A stretch of 64,000 nucleotides of DNA from Hankyongella ginsenosidimutans (GCF_005144965.1 NZ_CP039704.1:1968001-2032000), one strand, 5' to 3'. Shown: positions 27,010-37,544, counted from the stretch's first letter. The notes: generated from the sequence alone by a model not told the origin. Made by a program: numbers and translations.

Positions 27010-28277
27010 CTATTCCCGGAATTCCTGGAGATCGGGGATGCGGGTGAAGGCGATCCGGGTGCCGGAAAAGCGCTGCCCGTGCCGCGGCAGCATGCCGAGC
27101 AACACCGTGTCGCGGCCGAAGCGCTGGTTGAGCTGATCCATGGCGCGGGAAATCCTCTCGGACTTGAGTCGTGAGCTGCGCCCGGCATCGCACGGCTGGT
27201 CGAACAGGTCGGGTGCCACGCTGTCGGCCGGCTGCAGGTCATAGAGCGTCACCGCCACCTTCTTGATCGGCAGGGTCGGGCGCGGCGCGATGCAGCGCGC
27301 CCACATTCCATCCAGCAAGTCGAGGAAGGTACGGCTGTCCTGCGCGCGCCAGCAACTGGTATGATCGTCGACGCGCAGGCCGCACTCCAGCCGGGCGGAG
27401 AAGCTCATGGCACCGGCGTAATAGTCCATGCGGCGCAGGCGGCTGGCGGCTTTCAGCGTCAATCGGCGGGCGATGTGGATCGCCTGGTCAGGCGGGCGGA
27501 ACTCCGGCGCCATGACATGGCTGTGACCGACCGTACGCCGCGCGGTCTCGATTTCCGGCAGGTCGGCCCCGCGCAACAGCTGCCACATGCGCTCGCCCCA
27601 GATGTTGCCCCAGACTTCGTGCAGGCGGCGCGCATCCTGGGCGAGCAGGGTTTTCATGTCGGCAATGCCAGCCCGCAGCAGCCGCTTCTCCATGCTGGCA
27701 CCGATGCCGGGCAGATCGCGCAGTGTCAGTCCGAACAGCCGGTGCGGCAGGTCCGAAGGGTGCAAAGGGTCAGGCCGTCCGGCTTCTGCAGGTCGGTCGC
27801 CACCTTGGCGAGGTAACGATTGGGCGCGATGCCGATCGAGCAGCGCACATATTCGCCGACATTGGCTGCCAGACCGCGCTTGATCGACCGGGCGATGCCG
27901 ATGGCGACGTCCGCCGGTGCTTCATTGTCCATCAGGCGACAGGCGGCCTCGTCGATCGAGCAGACGGCGGTCACCGGGATGTGGCGTTCGATCTCGGCGA
28001 GCGCGCGGTGGTGATAATCCACGTAGAGATCGTGGCGTGCGGGGACGCAGATCAAGCCGGGACACATGCGCTTGGCGTCCCGGATCATGGTGCCGGTGCG
28101 CACGCCGTAGGCCTTGGCCTCGTAACTGGCGGCGATGGCGCTGGTGAAATCCGTGTCGACCGGCACCACCGCCACCGGCCGGCCACGCAGGCGCGGCTGC
28201 TCCTGCTGCTCGACGCTGGCGAAGTAGCTGTTGAAATCGACGTAAAGCCAGCGCAGGCCGGATGGCGGCGGAGTCAT
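27010..28277 (-). CDS. Y-family DNA polymerase (DinB-like)
   Basis: Translesion DNA polymerase of about 423 residues. N-terminal catalytic motifs: WLYVDFNSYFASVEQQEQP with the first metal-binding aspartate, and VCSIDEAACRL with the SIDEA motif. The little-finger region is after LFGLTLRDLPGIGASMEKRL, a helix-hairpin-helix. The usual SIDEAFLD is changed to SIDEAACR. One break near 27755 separates KPDGLT from HPSDLPHRLF. Start ATG 28277. A LexA-like site lies 36 bases upstream. Confidence 0.88.
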
Positions 28278-28312
28278 GGCGCACCTTGCGTTCGGGTGGA
28301 GCGACTCGCTTT

Positions 28313-28327
28313 GTACCACATTTGTTC
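28313..28327 (-). promoter_or_regulatory. Candidate LexA (SOS) box
   Basis: GTAC-N7-GTTC on the plus strand, i.e. GAAC-N7-GTAC in the direction of the polymerase gene. The alphaproteobacterial LexA consensus is GTTC-N7-GTTC, so seven of eight positions match. It lies 36 bases before the start of a translesion polymerase, a typical SOS gene. Confidence 0.5.
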
Positions 28328-28461
28328 TAAAATGGAAACGTCTGCATGACCGTTCGCGCCGGTATGACCGGGCGGCGCGGTGCACGGCTCACGCGAGGCA
28401 CGCCAGGACTGTAAAGCATGCAAAACAATGACGGCCCCGGGAAACGCTGGGTCGGGCAAAA

Positions 28462-28484
28462 AGCCCGGCCACGAGGGCCGGGCT
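28462..28484. terminator. GC-rich hairpin
   Basis: AGCCCGGCC and GGCCGGGCT form a perfect 9-base stem with a 5-base loop, preceded by an A5 run (28458-28462). On the minus strand the A run becomes a T run after the stem, so it is best read as an intrinsic terminator for leftward transcription, although no leftward gene is seen upstream of it. The rest of 28278-28847 holds the LexA-like box, repeat copy 2 and the rplY leader; no other gene is seen. Confidence 0.55.
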
Positions 28485-28650
28485 ATTGGGGAAAGTCAAA
28501 AAGGTGGTCAGTAAAAGCAGCAAACCACGCGAGGTTGGTCTTCCGCCTTGGAATGACTGCTCCATAGTCCATTTATGTTACGGCTTGACGACAGTTTCAC
28601 GAATGCAGCGTTAACCCTGCTGCACGGCGAGCACGGCAGGCGCCACGCCG

Positions 28651-28739
28651 CACGCTCTGAGCTGGACGAAGGATTGAGCGGCTCGTGGTTCTGTCCAAGC
28701 TCACCACGAGTGGTTTATTGAAAATGACCCACTACCCGC
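28651..28739. repeat. Interspersed palindromic repeat, copy 2 (left end degenerate)
   Basis: Contains CTGAGCTGGACGAAGGATTG, the core GAGCGGCTCGTGGTTCTGTC, then CACCACGAG, and ends TTGAAAATGACCCACTACCC. Matches copies at 53711 and 55684 in the same orientation; the left inverted end is not recognisable. Confidence 0.7.
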
Positions 28740-28847
28740 ACGCCAGAGACATTGCATTTCTGTCCCGGTTCCGCTAAGCCCTCGCGCTTCGTCGCGCGGC
28801 GCATCCCTGGAGGTCCGCGGGCGAGTGACATTATTTTGGAGATGACC

Positions 28848-29458
28848 ATGAGCGAGATGCTGTCGCTAGACGCACAGCCGCGCGACCGGGCAGGCAAGGG
28901 AGCCTCCCGCGGCGTTCGGCGCACCGGATGGGTGCCGGCCGTGATTTACGGCGCAAAGCAGACCCCGGTGATGATTTCGGTGGAAGAGAAGGTGCTGGTG
29001 AAGATGCTCCAGAAAGGGCACTTCATGAACTCGGTCGTCGAGGTGACGGTCGACGGCGCCAAGCGCACGCTCCCGCGCGACGTCCAGTTCCACCCGGTGA
29101 CCGACCGGCCGATCCACGTCGATTTCCTGCGCCTGGCGGCGGACAGCAAGGTGACGGTGATGGTGCCGGTGCGCTTCGTCGACGAAAGCGACAGCCCGGC
29201 ACTGAAGGCCGGCGGCGTGCTGAACATCGTGCGTCACGAAGTCGAACTGCTCGCCCCAGCGATCAGATCCCGGACGAACTGGTGATCTCGTGCAAGGGGC
29301 TGACGATCGGCGACTCGGTCCATATTTCGGCCGTTACCTTGCCGGCTGGCTGCGAGCCGACCATCAAGGACCGCGACTTCACCATCGCGACCGTCGTCGC
29401 GCCGTCGGGCATGCGTTCGGAAGCGGATGCCGCCGCGGCCGAAGACGAAAAGAAGTAA
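28848..29458 (+). CDS. rplY: 50S ribosomal protein L25 (general stress protein Ctc form)
   Basis: About 203 residues: an N-terminal L25 domain binding 5S rRNA ([28 protein letters not shown]) and the C-terminal TL5/Ctc domain ([20 protein letters not shown]). ATG 28848 has GGAG six bases upstream. A lost C near 29258 breaks the frame; corrected, [19 protein letters not shown] continues to EDEKK at 29458. The pth gene follows, the usual arrangement. Confidence 0.94.
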
Positions 29459-29502
29459 GGCGTTCGCGCCCCCGCCAGCCGGTGGGGCGCCGCCTGCGCG
29501 CC

Positions 29503-30060
29503 ATGCTCATCTGGGTCGGCCTTGGCAACCCCGGCGCACAATACGCCGGCCACCGCCACAACATCGGCTTCATGGCGCTGGATCGCATCGCCGACCGGCA
29601 CGGCTTCTCGCCCTGGCGCACGCGGTTTCAGGGCCTGGCCTGCGAGGGCCATGTCGAGGGTGCCAAGCTGCTGCTGCTCGCCGCAGACCTACATGAACGA
29701 AAGCGGCCGTTCGGTCGGCGAGGCGCTGCGTTTTTCAAGGCGGGCGTCGACCAGCTCTGCGTGTTCCATGACGAACTGGACCTGGCGGCCGGCAAGCTGA
29801 AGCTGAAGATCGGCGGTGGTGCTGCCGGCCACAACGGCTTGCGTTCCATCGACGCCCACTGCGGCCAGAATTACCGGCGCGTTCGGCTCGGCATCGGCCA
29901 TCCCGGCCACAAGGACCGGGTGACCGGCCATGTGCTTGGCAATTTCAGCAAGGCCGATGCCGACTGGCTCGAGCCGTTGCTGGACGCCCTTGCCGCAGAG
30001 GCCGGCTGGCTTGCCAAGGGGATGACGCCCGTTTTGCCACTGCAGTGGCGCTCAGGCTGA
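29503..30060 (+). CDS. pth: Peptidyl-tRNA hydrolase
   Basis: Recycles peptidyl-tRNA. N-terminal VGLGNPGAQYAGHRHNIGFM, with Asn and His of the active site, FHDELDLAAGKLKLKIGGG and GHNGLRSIDAHCG are diagnostic. The open frame looks intact but codes nonsense at about residues 61-78: bases 29681-29738 read PQTYMNESGRSVGEALRF in another frame. Two bases lost before 29681 and one T lost at about 29737 cancel each other. The missing segment contains the conserved TYMN motif, so the apparent protein would be inactive if real. Confidence 0.92.
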   Translation: MLIWVGLGNPGAQYAGHRHNIGFMALDRIADRHGFSPWRTRFQGLACEGHVEGAKLLLLAADLHERKRPFGRRGAAFFKAGVDQLCVFHDELDLAAGKLKLKIGGGAAGHNGLRSIDAHCGQNYRRVRLGIGHPGHKDRVTGHVLGNFSKADADWLEPLLDALAAEAGWLAKGMTPVLPLQWRSG

Positions 30061-31394
30061 CCCCGCCAGCCAGCGCTCCAGCCACTTGATCGAATACTCC
30101 CCGGCGCGGAACTCCGGTGCCTCCAGCAGCGCCTGGTGCAGCGGAATCGTCGTGGTGACGCCGCCGACCACCATCTCGTCGAGCGCGCGCTTCAGGCGCA
30201 TCAGGCACGCCTCACGGTCAGCCGCATGCACAATCAGCTTGGCGACCATGCTGTCGTAGTTGGACGGGATGCGATAGCCGGCATAGAGCGCCGAGTCGAT
30301 CCGTACGCCCGGGCCGCCGGGCACATGGAAGGTCGACACCGAACCGGGTGCCGGCGCGAAGGTGCGCGGGTCCTCGGCATTGATCCGGCATTCGATGGCG
30401 TGACCAGTGAAGGTCACATCATCCTGCGTGACCGAAAGTTTCTCGCCGGATGCAACGAGGATCTGCTCGCGAACGAGGTCGATGCCGGTGATCATCTCGG
30501 TCACCGGGTGTTCGACCTGCAGGCGGGTGTTCATCTCGATGAAATAAAACTCGCCGTTCTCATAGAGAAATTCCATGGTCCCAGCGCCGACGTAGCCCAT
30601 GCCGGCGACAGCCGCACGCACGCGCTCGCCCATGGTCGCGCGCTGGTCGGGTGTCAGGGCAGGGACAGCGCTTCCTCCAGCACCTTCTGGTGGCGGCGCT
30701 GCAGCGAGCAGTCGCGCTCGCCCAGGTGAACGGCGTTGCCGTGGCGATCCCCGAACACCTGGAACTCGATGTGGCGCGGCTCGCTCAGATATTTCTCGAT
30801 GTAGACGGTCGCGTCGCCGAACGCCGCCTTGGCCTCGGCGCGTGCCTGCGCGATCAGGCTTTCCAGCGCGTCTTCGTCCGGCACCACTTTCATGCCGCGC
30901 CCGCCGCCGCCGGAGGCCGCCTTGACCAGCACGGGGTAGCCGATGGTCGCTGCGACCGCGCGGGCTTCCTCAAGCGTCTCGACCGGTCCGTCGGAGCCGG
31001 GCACCAGCGGCAGGCCGAGCTTGGCGGCGGTGCGCTTCGCCTCCACCTTGTCGCCCATGGTGCGGATATGCTCGGGGTTCGGGCCGATCCAGGTGATGCC
31101 GTGGTCGATCACGATCTCGGCGAACTTGGCGTTTTCCGACAGGAAGCCGTAGCCGGGGTGGATGGCGTCCGCATGGCTGATCTCGGCGGCGGCCATGATC
31201 GACGGAATATTGAGGTAGGACTGCGCGGCCGACGGCGGCCCGATGCAGATCGCGGTATCGGCCATGCGCACATGCATGGCGTCTGCGTCCGCGGTCGAGT
31301 GCACCGCAACGGTCTGAATGCCCATTTCCCGGGCGGCACGCTGAATCCGCAGGGCGATCTCGCCCCGGTTGGCGATGAGCAGCTTCCTGATCAT
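30052..31394 (-). CDS. accC: Acetyl-CoA carboxylase, biotin carboxylase subunit
   Basis: ATP-dependent carboxylation of biotin on AccB. About 447 residues, the family length. Motifs: [37 protein letters not shown]-grasp loop [12 protein letters not shown], and [17 protein letters not shown] break near 30657 separates VLEEALS from [12 protein letters not shown]. The start follows directly on the accB stop. Its 3' end overlaps pth, which converges from the other strand. Confidence 0.95.
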
Positions 31395-31868
31395 CTATTC
31401 GATCACCAGCAGCGGCTCGCCGAATTCGACCGGCTGCTCGTTGGCGACCAGAATACGGGTGACGGTGCCGCCGCGCGCGGCGATCGGGTTCATCACCTTC
31501 ATTGCCTCGATGATGAGCAGAGTGTCGCCTTCCTTCACCGTGCTGCCAACCGACACAAACGCCGGCTTGCCCGGCTCGTTCGAAACATAGACGGTGCCAA
31601 CCATCGGCGATTTCACCAGGCCGGGGTGGCTGCCGATGTCCGGGTGGCTTCCGGGGCCGGCGCTTCGGGCAAGGCCGCAGGGGCCGCCGCAGGGCCGCAG
31701 CGGCGACCGGCGCGGTCGCCACAACCGTCATCTGGCGCGCCAGCCGGATGCGCCGCTCGCCGTCCGCGATCTCGATCTCGGTGAGGTCGGTCTCCTTCAG
31801 CAGTTCGGCAAGCTCGCGCAGTTGCGCGGTATCGACCGAAAGCGCCCGGGAGGGGATTTTGATGCCAT
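31395..31868 (-). CDS. accB: Biotin carboxyl carrier protein
   Basis: Carries biotin for AccC. Corrected N-terminus MASKIPSRALSVDTAQLREL, then LKETDLTEIEIADGERRIRL; an Ala/Pro linker; then the biotinyl domain ending in EAMKVMNPIAA (biotin on the Lys of AMKM) and VEFGEPLLVIE. At least three base losses occur (near 31857 and within the 31660-31700 linker). Start ATG 31868. Operon with accC; aroQ lies upstream, as in many bacteria. Confidence 0.92.
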
Positions 31869-31883
31869 GCTAGACCCTTGTTC

Positions 31884-32324
31884 CTAGAACCTTGAGGCGG
31901 CGTGCAGCGCCAGCAGATAGCCGTCTGCGCCGAACCCGACGATAACGCCGCGCGCGACCGGCGAAACGAAAGACGTGTGCCGGAACGACTCGCGCGCATG
32001 CGGATTGCTGATATGAACCTCGATGACCGGGGTGCCGATGGCCTTGACCGCGTCGTGCAGCGCGACGGACGTGTGGGTCCAGCCGCCGGGGTTCAGAATG
32101 ACGGCATGTGTGTCGTTGCGGGCTTCGTGGAGCCAGTCGATCATCTGACCTTCATGGTTGGTCTGGCGCAGTTCCGTGCGCAGGCCAAGCGGCCCTGCTG
32201 CCGCGAGCATGGCCGATATGTCTGCAAGGGTGGTCGTGCCGTAAACCGCAGGTTCACGCTGACCGAGCAGGTTGAGGTTCGGCCCGTTCAAAACGAGCAC
32301 CCGCCGGGAAGCCGAAGTGCTCAT
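31884..32324 (-). CDS. aroQ: 3-dehydroquinate dehydratase, type II
   Basis: Shikimate pathway enzyme, 146 residues, intact. Motifs: VLVLNGPNLNLLGQREPAVY with the catalytic tyrosine, QTNHEGQMIDWLHEA, AVILNPGGWTHTSVALHDA, and EVHISNPHARESFRHTS with the catalytic histidine. It leads the aroQ-accB-accC operon and is divergent from thiSG. Confidence 0.95.
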   Translation of the reverse strand: MSTSASRRVLVLNGPNLNLLGQREPAVYGTTTLADISAMLAAAGPLGLRTELRQTNHEGQMIDWLHEARNDTHAVILNPGGWTHTSVALHDAVKAIGTPVIEVHISNPHARESFRHTSFVSPVARGVIVGFGADGYLLALHAASRF

Positions 32325-32482
32325 GCGCTGGCCCGCCCTGCGCCGGTAATCATGGTCAGTATGGTCGCCCTGTCGTGGATTCGCGAAGACACAGTCTTGC
32401 GGTTAATGGCAAGGGTTATAGATAGAGAAGGAACGCATGGCTAGAGCCTGCATGATTTCTTTCTTTAATCAAGGCCTTGAAC

Positions 32483-33463
32483 ATGATTACCATCCGTCTG
32501 AACGGGGATGCACGCGCGGTTAATGCGCCGATGTCGGTTGCGGCGCTGGTCAGCGAGATCGGTCTCGACCCGACCCGGGTGGCAGTCGAGCGCAATCTCG
32601 AGATCGTCCCCAAGTCGCTTTATGCCGAGACCCTGCTGGCCGATGGCGACGCGCTGGAGATCGTGCACTTCGTCGGCGGCGGCGAGGCGATGCCGGATGA
32701 CGGCTGGACGGTCGCCGGGCGGCGCTTCACGTCGCGGCTGATCGTCGGCACCGGCAAGTACAAGAGCTTCGAGCAGAACCGGGCGGCGGTCGAGGCGAGC
32801 GGCGCGGAAATCGTCACCGTCGCGGTGCGGCGGGTCAACGTCATGGACCCCAAGCAGCCGATGCTGACCGACTATATCGACCCCAAACGCTACACCTACC
32901 TGCCCAATACCGCCGGCTGCTACACGGCCGAGGATGCGATCCGCACCCTGCGGCTGGCGCGGGAGGCCGGCGGCTGGTCGCTGGTCAAGCTCGAGGTTCT
33001 GGGCGAGCAGAAGACCCTCTACCCGGACATGGTCGAGACCCTGCGCGCGACCGACGTGCTGGTGAAGGACGGCTTCGACGTCATGGTCTACTGCTCGGAT
33101 GATCCGATCATGGCCCGGCGCCTGGAAGATGCGGGTGCCTGTGCGATCATGCCGCTCGGCGCGCCGATCGGCTCCGGGCTTGGCTTGCAGAACCCGGTGA
33201 CGATCCGGCTGATCGTCGAGCAGGCGAAGGTTCCCGTGTTGGTCGACGCCGGGGTCGGCACGGCGTCGGATGCGGCGGTGGCCATGGAGCTGGGCTGCGA
33301 CGGCGTGCTGATGAACACGGCGATCGCCGAGGCCAAGGACCCGGTCGCCATGGCGCGCGCCATGAAGCTTGGCGTCGAGGCCGGGCGGCTCGCGTATCAG
33401 GCCGGACGCATGCCCAAGCGCCGCTACGCCGATCCCTCCAGCCCGCTGGCGGGCTTGATTTAG
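32483..33463 (+). CDS. thiG: ThiS-ThiG fusion: sulfur carrier / thiazole synthase
   Basis: Thiamine thiazole synthesis. Residues 1-67 are a ThiS ubiquitin-like domain ([20 protein letters not shown]) ending in VHFVGGGEA; the rest is ThiG, beginning [13 protein letters not shown] and including [29 protein letters not shown] with the Schiff-base lysine, and [20 protein letters not shown]. ThiS normally needs a free C-terminal Gly-Gly. Adding one T after GGCGGCGGC would create TGA followed by a separate thiG ATG at 32690, so the fusion could be a base-loss artefact; fused forms are also annotated in other alphaproteobacteria. I saw no TPP riboswitch upstream. Confidence 0.88.
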   Translation: MITIRLNGDARAVNAPMSVAALVSEIGLDPTRVAVERNLEIVPKSLYAETLLADGDALEIVHFVGGGEAMPDDGWTVAGRRFTSRLIVGTGKYKSFEQNRAAVEASGAEIVTVAVRRVNVMDPKQPMLTDYIDPKRYTYLPNTAGCYTAEDAIRTLRLAREAGGWSLVKLEVLGEQKTLYPDMVETLRATDVLVKDGFDVMVYCSDDPIMARRLEDAGACAIMPLGAPIGSGLGLQNPVTIRLIVEQAKVPVLVDAGVGTASDAAVAMELGCDGVLMNTAIAEAKDPVAMARAMKLGVEAGRLAYQAGRMPKRRYADPSSPLAGLI

Positions 33464-33645
33464 CAGGGTGCTGAAAAGTGGGATTATACAGCTTCATTTC
33501 GTCATTCCGGCCCCTAACGGGGATAAACTCCGGCCGGAATCCATGGGCACATAAATACACAACGAATATATAGCGTTAGCCATGGACCCGCCGGGGTGAC
33601 GGCCATAGGGTTGGAGTCTGAGAAACCACTTTTCAACAGCCTGCT
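33462..33645. repeat. MITE-like element with 20-base inverted ends
   Basis: AGCAGGGTGCTGAAAAGTGG (33462-33481) and CCACTTTTCAACAGCCTGCT (33626-33645) pair at 18 of 20 positions. Between them is a second inverted pair, CATTCCGGCC and GGCCGGAATCC, and a CCATGG-containing part. It overlaps the thiSG stop codon. No coding capacity; a small non-autonomous element or mosaic repeat. Confidence 0.75.
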
Positions 33646-33704
33646 AGATCAAAGCAAAGGGTGCCCCGCACGATGACGGAGCACCCTGCCTCGATTAGTC
33701 TGCG

Positions 33705-35034
33705 TTATTTACGCCGGCGCGCGATGCCGCCAAGTGCCACCACACCGAACAGGCCGAGCGCCAGCGTGCCTGGCTCCGGCACCTGGGTCAGGTAATTGCC
33801 GAACACATTGCGCGCCACGGCATTGCCGATCGCCTGTCCGCTCACGTCGTCGAAGCTGTAGTGGATGCCGCCATAGATGCGGCTGCGGCCTGCCTCGGCG
33901 GCGGCGGCGTCAAAGGAATTCCAGCACCGCACGATGTCCGAGTCCAGTTCGTCCGGCGAGCAGAAATTGAAATCCAGATCGAAGAACTGGTCGAGGATTT
34001 CCGCGCCAGCGCCTGAGAAGGTGCTGTGGCCGGAGACATAGGACGGGTGGTTCGGCGTGGCGATCAGCGGGGTCCAGAGTGCATCGAGGGTCGTGCCGTC
34101 GTTGCCATCCTGATCGGCGTTGCGGATCGCATCGATCGGCCGCCAGAACTCATATTCATATTTCGTGTCCCAGGCGGCGATACCGGCATCGGCAACGGCG
34201 AGCGACGTCAGCGCCAACAGCCTGCTGGCGTCGAGGGTGTCCAGGCCCTGCAGCTGGGCGACTTCGCCGGCGATGATCAGCCAGTGGCCCGGCGGCGTTG
34301 CGGTGCCGGCGTTGTCGATCCAGAAATACGCGATGGCGGTCTGGTCTGCGGTGCGGGTAGCACTGGTGGCGGACCCCAGTTCCTGCACCTCGTTCACGGC
34401 GGCGGCATAGTCCGCGCTGTCAAGCGCGGGCGGCGGCGGCGCGCGGAACTGGTCAGCCGACGCCATGGTGAACGGCGTCACGAAGCGCCATTGCGGCAGA
34501 GCGGCGGGTGCGTAGTTCGGTGGCGTCGGCCGCCATTCGCCGAGATCGGCCCGGGGTATAGGGCACAATTGCGCTTGCCCCGTCGTTCGCGCGCGCGGCG
34601 AGGATCGCGCCGGCGGTCTGGGTTCCCAGCGTCTGGCCGGCGGCCAGCGCTGCCGGGTCAGCTTCCAGGGCCAGGCTCTGCGCCAGTGCGGAATTGAAGG
34701 TTGCGGTCTGGCTCGGGAACAGTTGCTTCAAGACCGTGTGCGCAGCCGTTGCCGCGGCGACGCGGGTCGAGGCCGGGACCCCGCCGGCATAGGAACTGCC
34801 ATAACCGTAGTATTTGCCACCGTTCGCGGCGTTCACGGCATCGAACACGGCGGTGTTGACCATCGCCAGCGCGCGCGCTGCCACTGGCGGCGGCGTTGAG
34901 GTTGTGCGCACGGCGTCCAGAACCACCTGGTTCCAGTACAGCGCCGGGTCGCCGGAAACAGAGACCGGTGCGGCTATAGCATGCGAAGCAGCGGCGCTCA
35001 GCGCGCCGGCTATCAGAAACTGGGCGAATTTCAT
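33705..35034 (-). CDS. Vanadium-dependent haloperoxidase/PAP2-like protein with PEP-CTERM anchor
   Basis: About 443 residues. Signal peptide MKFAQFLIAGALSAAASHAI; conserved vanadate/phosphate-site motifs KYEYEFWRPIDAI, HPSYVSGHSTFSGAGA and SRIYGGIHYSFDDVSG supply the Lys/Arg, the Ser-Gly-His and the Arg/His residues of the family. The C-terminus VPEPGTLALGLFGVV followed by ALGGIARRRK is a PEP-CTERM sorting signal, so the protein is exported and processed at the surface. One break near 34556. Standalone gene flanked by the MITE-like element. Confidence 0.88.
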
Positions 35035-35221
35035 GGATGTTTTCCCCTGCGGTTGCGGGCGTGCTCTTCGCCCGATGCCCAGGGTTTGCGCAAAGGTTAT
35101 GCCAGCGGATTATTTCCGTGACGAAATGGGAGGTTCAATCGTAAACGCATGGAGATTCATAGGGTTAATGTCAGATTTACCGACACTGCGACGGCGCGGG
35201 CCAGTCTCATTGCGGGCCAGT

Positions 35222-35999
35222 TCAGCGCTGGTTCCGGCGGGCGCGCTCGATGTTGACGGCCTGACTCAGGCCTTCGATGCCGACACCGCCGGCGAAAAGC
35301 TGGTTGCCGATGATGAAGGTCGGCGTGCCGGTGACGCCGATATTCTGGGCGAGCGCGATATTGGCGTCGAGCGCCTGCTTCAGTGCCGGGTCTTCCATGT
35401 CGCGGGCGAGCCTGGCTTCATCGAGCCCGGCGGCGCGGATCGCCTGCACCAGCCGCTCCTGGGAGGGGCGGCCAGGCAGGTCGAACAGCGCCTTGCGCAG
35501 CGCCAGATACTTGCCCTGGCGCGCCGCCGCCAGCGCCGCCAGCGCCGAGCGCATGGAAATCGGCTCGCCGCCGCGGTCGAGCACCGGCAGGTCCCGGAAC
35601 ACGTAACGGACATTGCCGTCGTTCCGGGCGAGCATCTCCGCATCGTTGTGGCTGGACTTGCAGTAGGGGCACTGGAAGTCGAAAAATTCGACGACGGTCA
35701 CGTCGCCCTTCGGGTTGCCGATTTCCGCGCCGGGAAACGGCGTCTCGATCTCCGCGCGGTTGCTGTCCAGGGTCCGGGTCACCTCCCGCTCCTGCAGACG
35801 GCTCATCGCTTCCGGTATGATTTCAGGGTTCGCCAGCAGATAGTCGCGGATCAAGGCTTCCATGCGTGCGCGCTCGGCGTCGTCGCCTGCTTTGGCACCG
35901 GCTTTCACGGTCTGCGCATGGGTGGAGACGGCGGGCTGGGTCAGGACGACCAAAGCCAGCGGCAGCGCCAGCAGGGCAGCCAAAAGGGGCAAAACGCAT
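35222..35999 (-). CDS. DsbA-family thiol:disulfide protein (Com1-like)
   Basis: Periplasmic oxidoreductase of about 259 residues. Signal peptide (MRF, then PLLAALLALPLALVV after one lost base near 35990), an N-terminal helix region, then the thioredoxin fold with VVEFFDFQCPYCKSSHNDAE (active site CPYC) and the cis-proline loop GVTGTPTFIIGNQL. Start ATG 35999. It lies 17 bases downstream of the M48 protease gene on the same strand and probably shares its transcript. Confidence 0.9.
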
Positions 36000-36016
36000 G
36001 GTCAATCCTTCGTCGT

Positions 36017-37401
36017 TCATCCGCGTCGCCGCTTTTGGCGTTTCAACCGATCTTCTGCAAACACAATGATGTCCTGCGAGCGCAACCAATCCGGCGAGCC
36101 GCGCGGCAGAGCGCGCGCCGCCTCGATGGCGTTGCGCAGCGCCAGGTCCGGCGCGCCGATCAGCCCGTAGTGTTCGGCGGACGCCAGCTTGGCGCGCGCC
36201 TCGTCGCCGCTGCGGTAATAGGCGATGCCAAGCTGATACCAGGCGAACGGATTTTCCCCATCCGCTGCCACCGCTTCCTTGAGGATGGTGCGCGCTTCGT
36301 CCGTATAGGCGTTGTCGTCCGTCGCCAGCAGGGCATGGCCGAGCAGGCTGCCGATAAGGGGCTGGCGCGGCAGCAGGCTGTAGGCGCGGCGCAGCGACGG
36401 GATCGCATCCTTGACGCGCCCGGATTCCAACAGAACCTGGCCCTTCAGCTCCATGAAATAGGGGTTGTCCGGCTCATCCTGCAGCAAGGAGTCCACTTCG
36501 GCGGCGGCCTTGTCGGTGAAGGCCAGTTTGTGCCAGGCGTAGGCGCGCGCATAGTGCGCCGGGTCCGAGGTGTCGGTCTCCGGATAGGTTTGCAGGGTCC
36601 GGTTGGCATCGTAACTGAAGCCATAGAGCTTCGCCTTGATGAGCTGGAACTCTTTCTGCAGCTCCGGGTCGGCTGGCTTGTCCCAGGATGCGGATTTCTG
36701 CATGCGCTCGGTCAGCGCCTGGATGCGGTCCCCGGTGAACGGGTGGGTGCCAGCGTAGGTGATCGTGCGCCCTGCTGTGCGCTGCAGCTCGATGCTCTGC
36801 AGATACTCGAAGAATTCCAGCAGGCCGCGTCCGGAAATGCCGGCGGCGTCGAGATAATGCGCCGCCGCCTGATCCGCGGACGATTCCTGCGCGCGCGAGT
36901 AGGCAAGGTAGCTGCCGAGCGCGGCCTGCTGGCCGCCGCCGAGGATGCCGATGCCAGCCTCGCCAGAGCCGGCCGCGATCGCCGCCGCCGCGAGCAGCAG
37001 CGACAGGATGGAGATGCGTGAGGCCGCGCGCGTGCCGTCTTCCGTACGGAAGACGTGACCCCGGCGACGTGACCGGTTTCGTGCGCCATGACGCCGATGA
37101 TCTGATCGACGTTGGTGGCGTTCAGGATCAACCCGGAGTGGACGTAGATCACCAGGCCGGTCGAGGCGAAGGCGTTCGGCGTGGTGTCGCCGATCAGCAC
37201 ATATTCGAACTTGTCCGGGTCGATGTCGGCCGCCTTGAGGACCGGCGTGGTGATCTTCTTGAGGAAGGCTTCCGTCTCGGCGTCGCGCAGGATGCTTTGC
37301 GCCTGCGCCGCAGGCACGACCGCCAGCCAGCAGAACATGGCCAACAGCAGGGCACCGGAGCGTAGACACAGCGCAAGCCTGCGTGCGCTAACGGAAATCA
37401 A
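36017..37401 (-). CDS. M48 family metalloprotease with TPR region (BepA-like)
   Basis: About 462 residues. Signal peptide LLLAMFCWLAVVPAAQAQ; zinc protease domain with VMAHETGHVAG (HExxH) and, further on, AYSRAQESSADQAAAHYLDA giving the third zinc ligand; then TPR-like repeats (AYAWHKLAFTDKAAAEVDSL, PFAWYQLGIAYYRSG). BepA proteins control quality of outer-membrane assembly. One break near 37058 just after HVAGV. DsbA-like gene follows, consistent with an envelope quality-control pair. Confidence 0.9.
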
Positions 37402-37544
37402 GACGACTGAAGCATAGGCAAGAACCCGTGTGCACTGATAGCCGGTGCGGCTTGTGCCTCAGGCCGCCCACCGGTCAAGCGCAAAGGGCCGGATCGGCGG
37501 GCGGCGCCGTTCAGTTGAACGATTCTCGCGTCAAACGCCGCGCG

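Noticed and set aside
32325-32482. TPP riboswitch upstream of thiSG
   Set aside because: The conserved CUGAGA and related elements could not be found, and the leader is short.
34814-37021. Plus-strand frame of 735 codons
   Set aside because: It lies opposite the DsbA-like and M48 genes, which have clear active-site motifs; the plus frame shows no recognisable domain and is a high-GC shadow.
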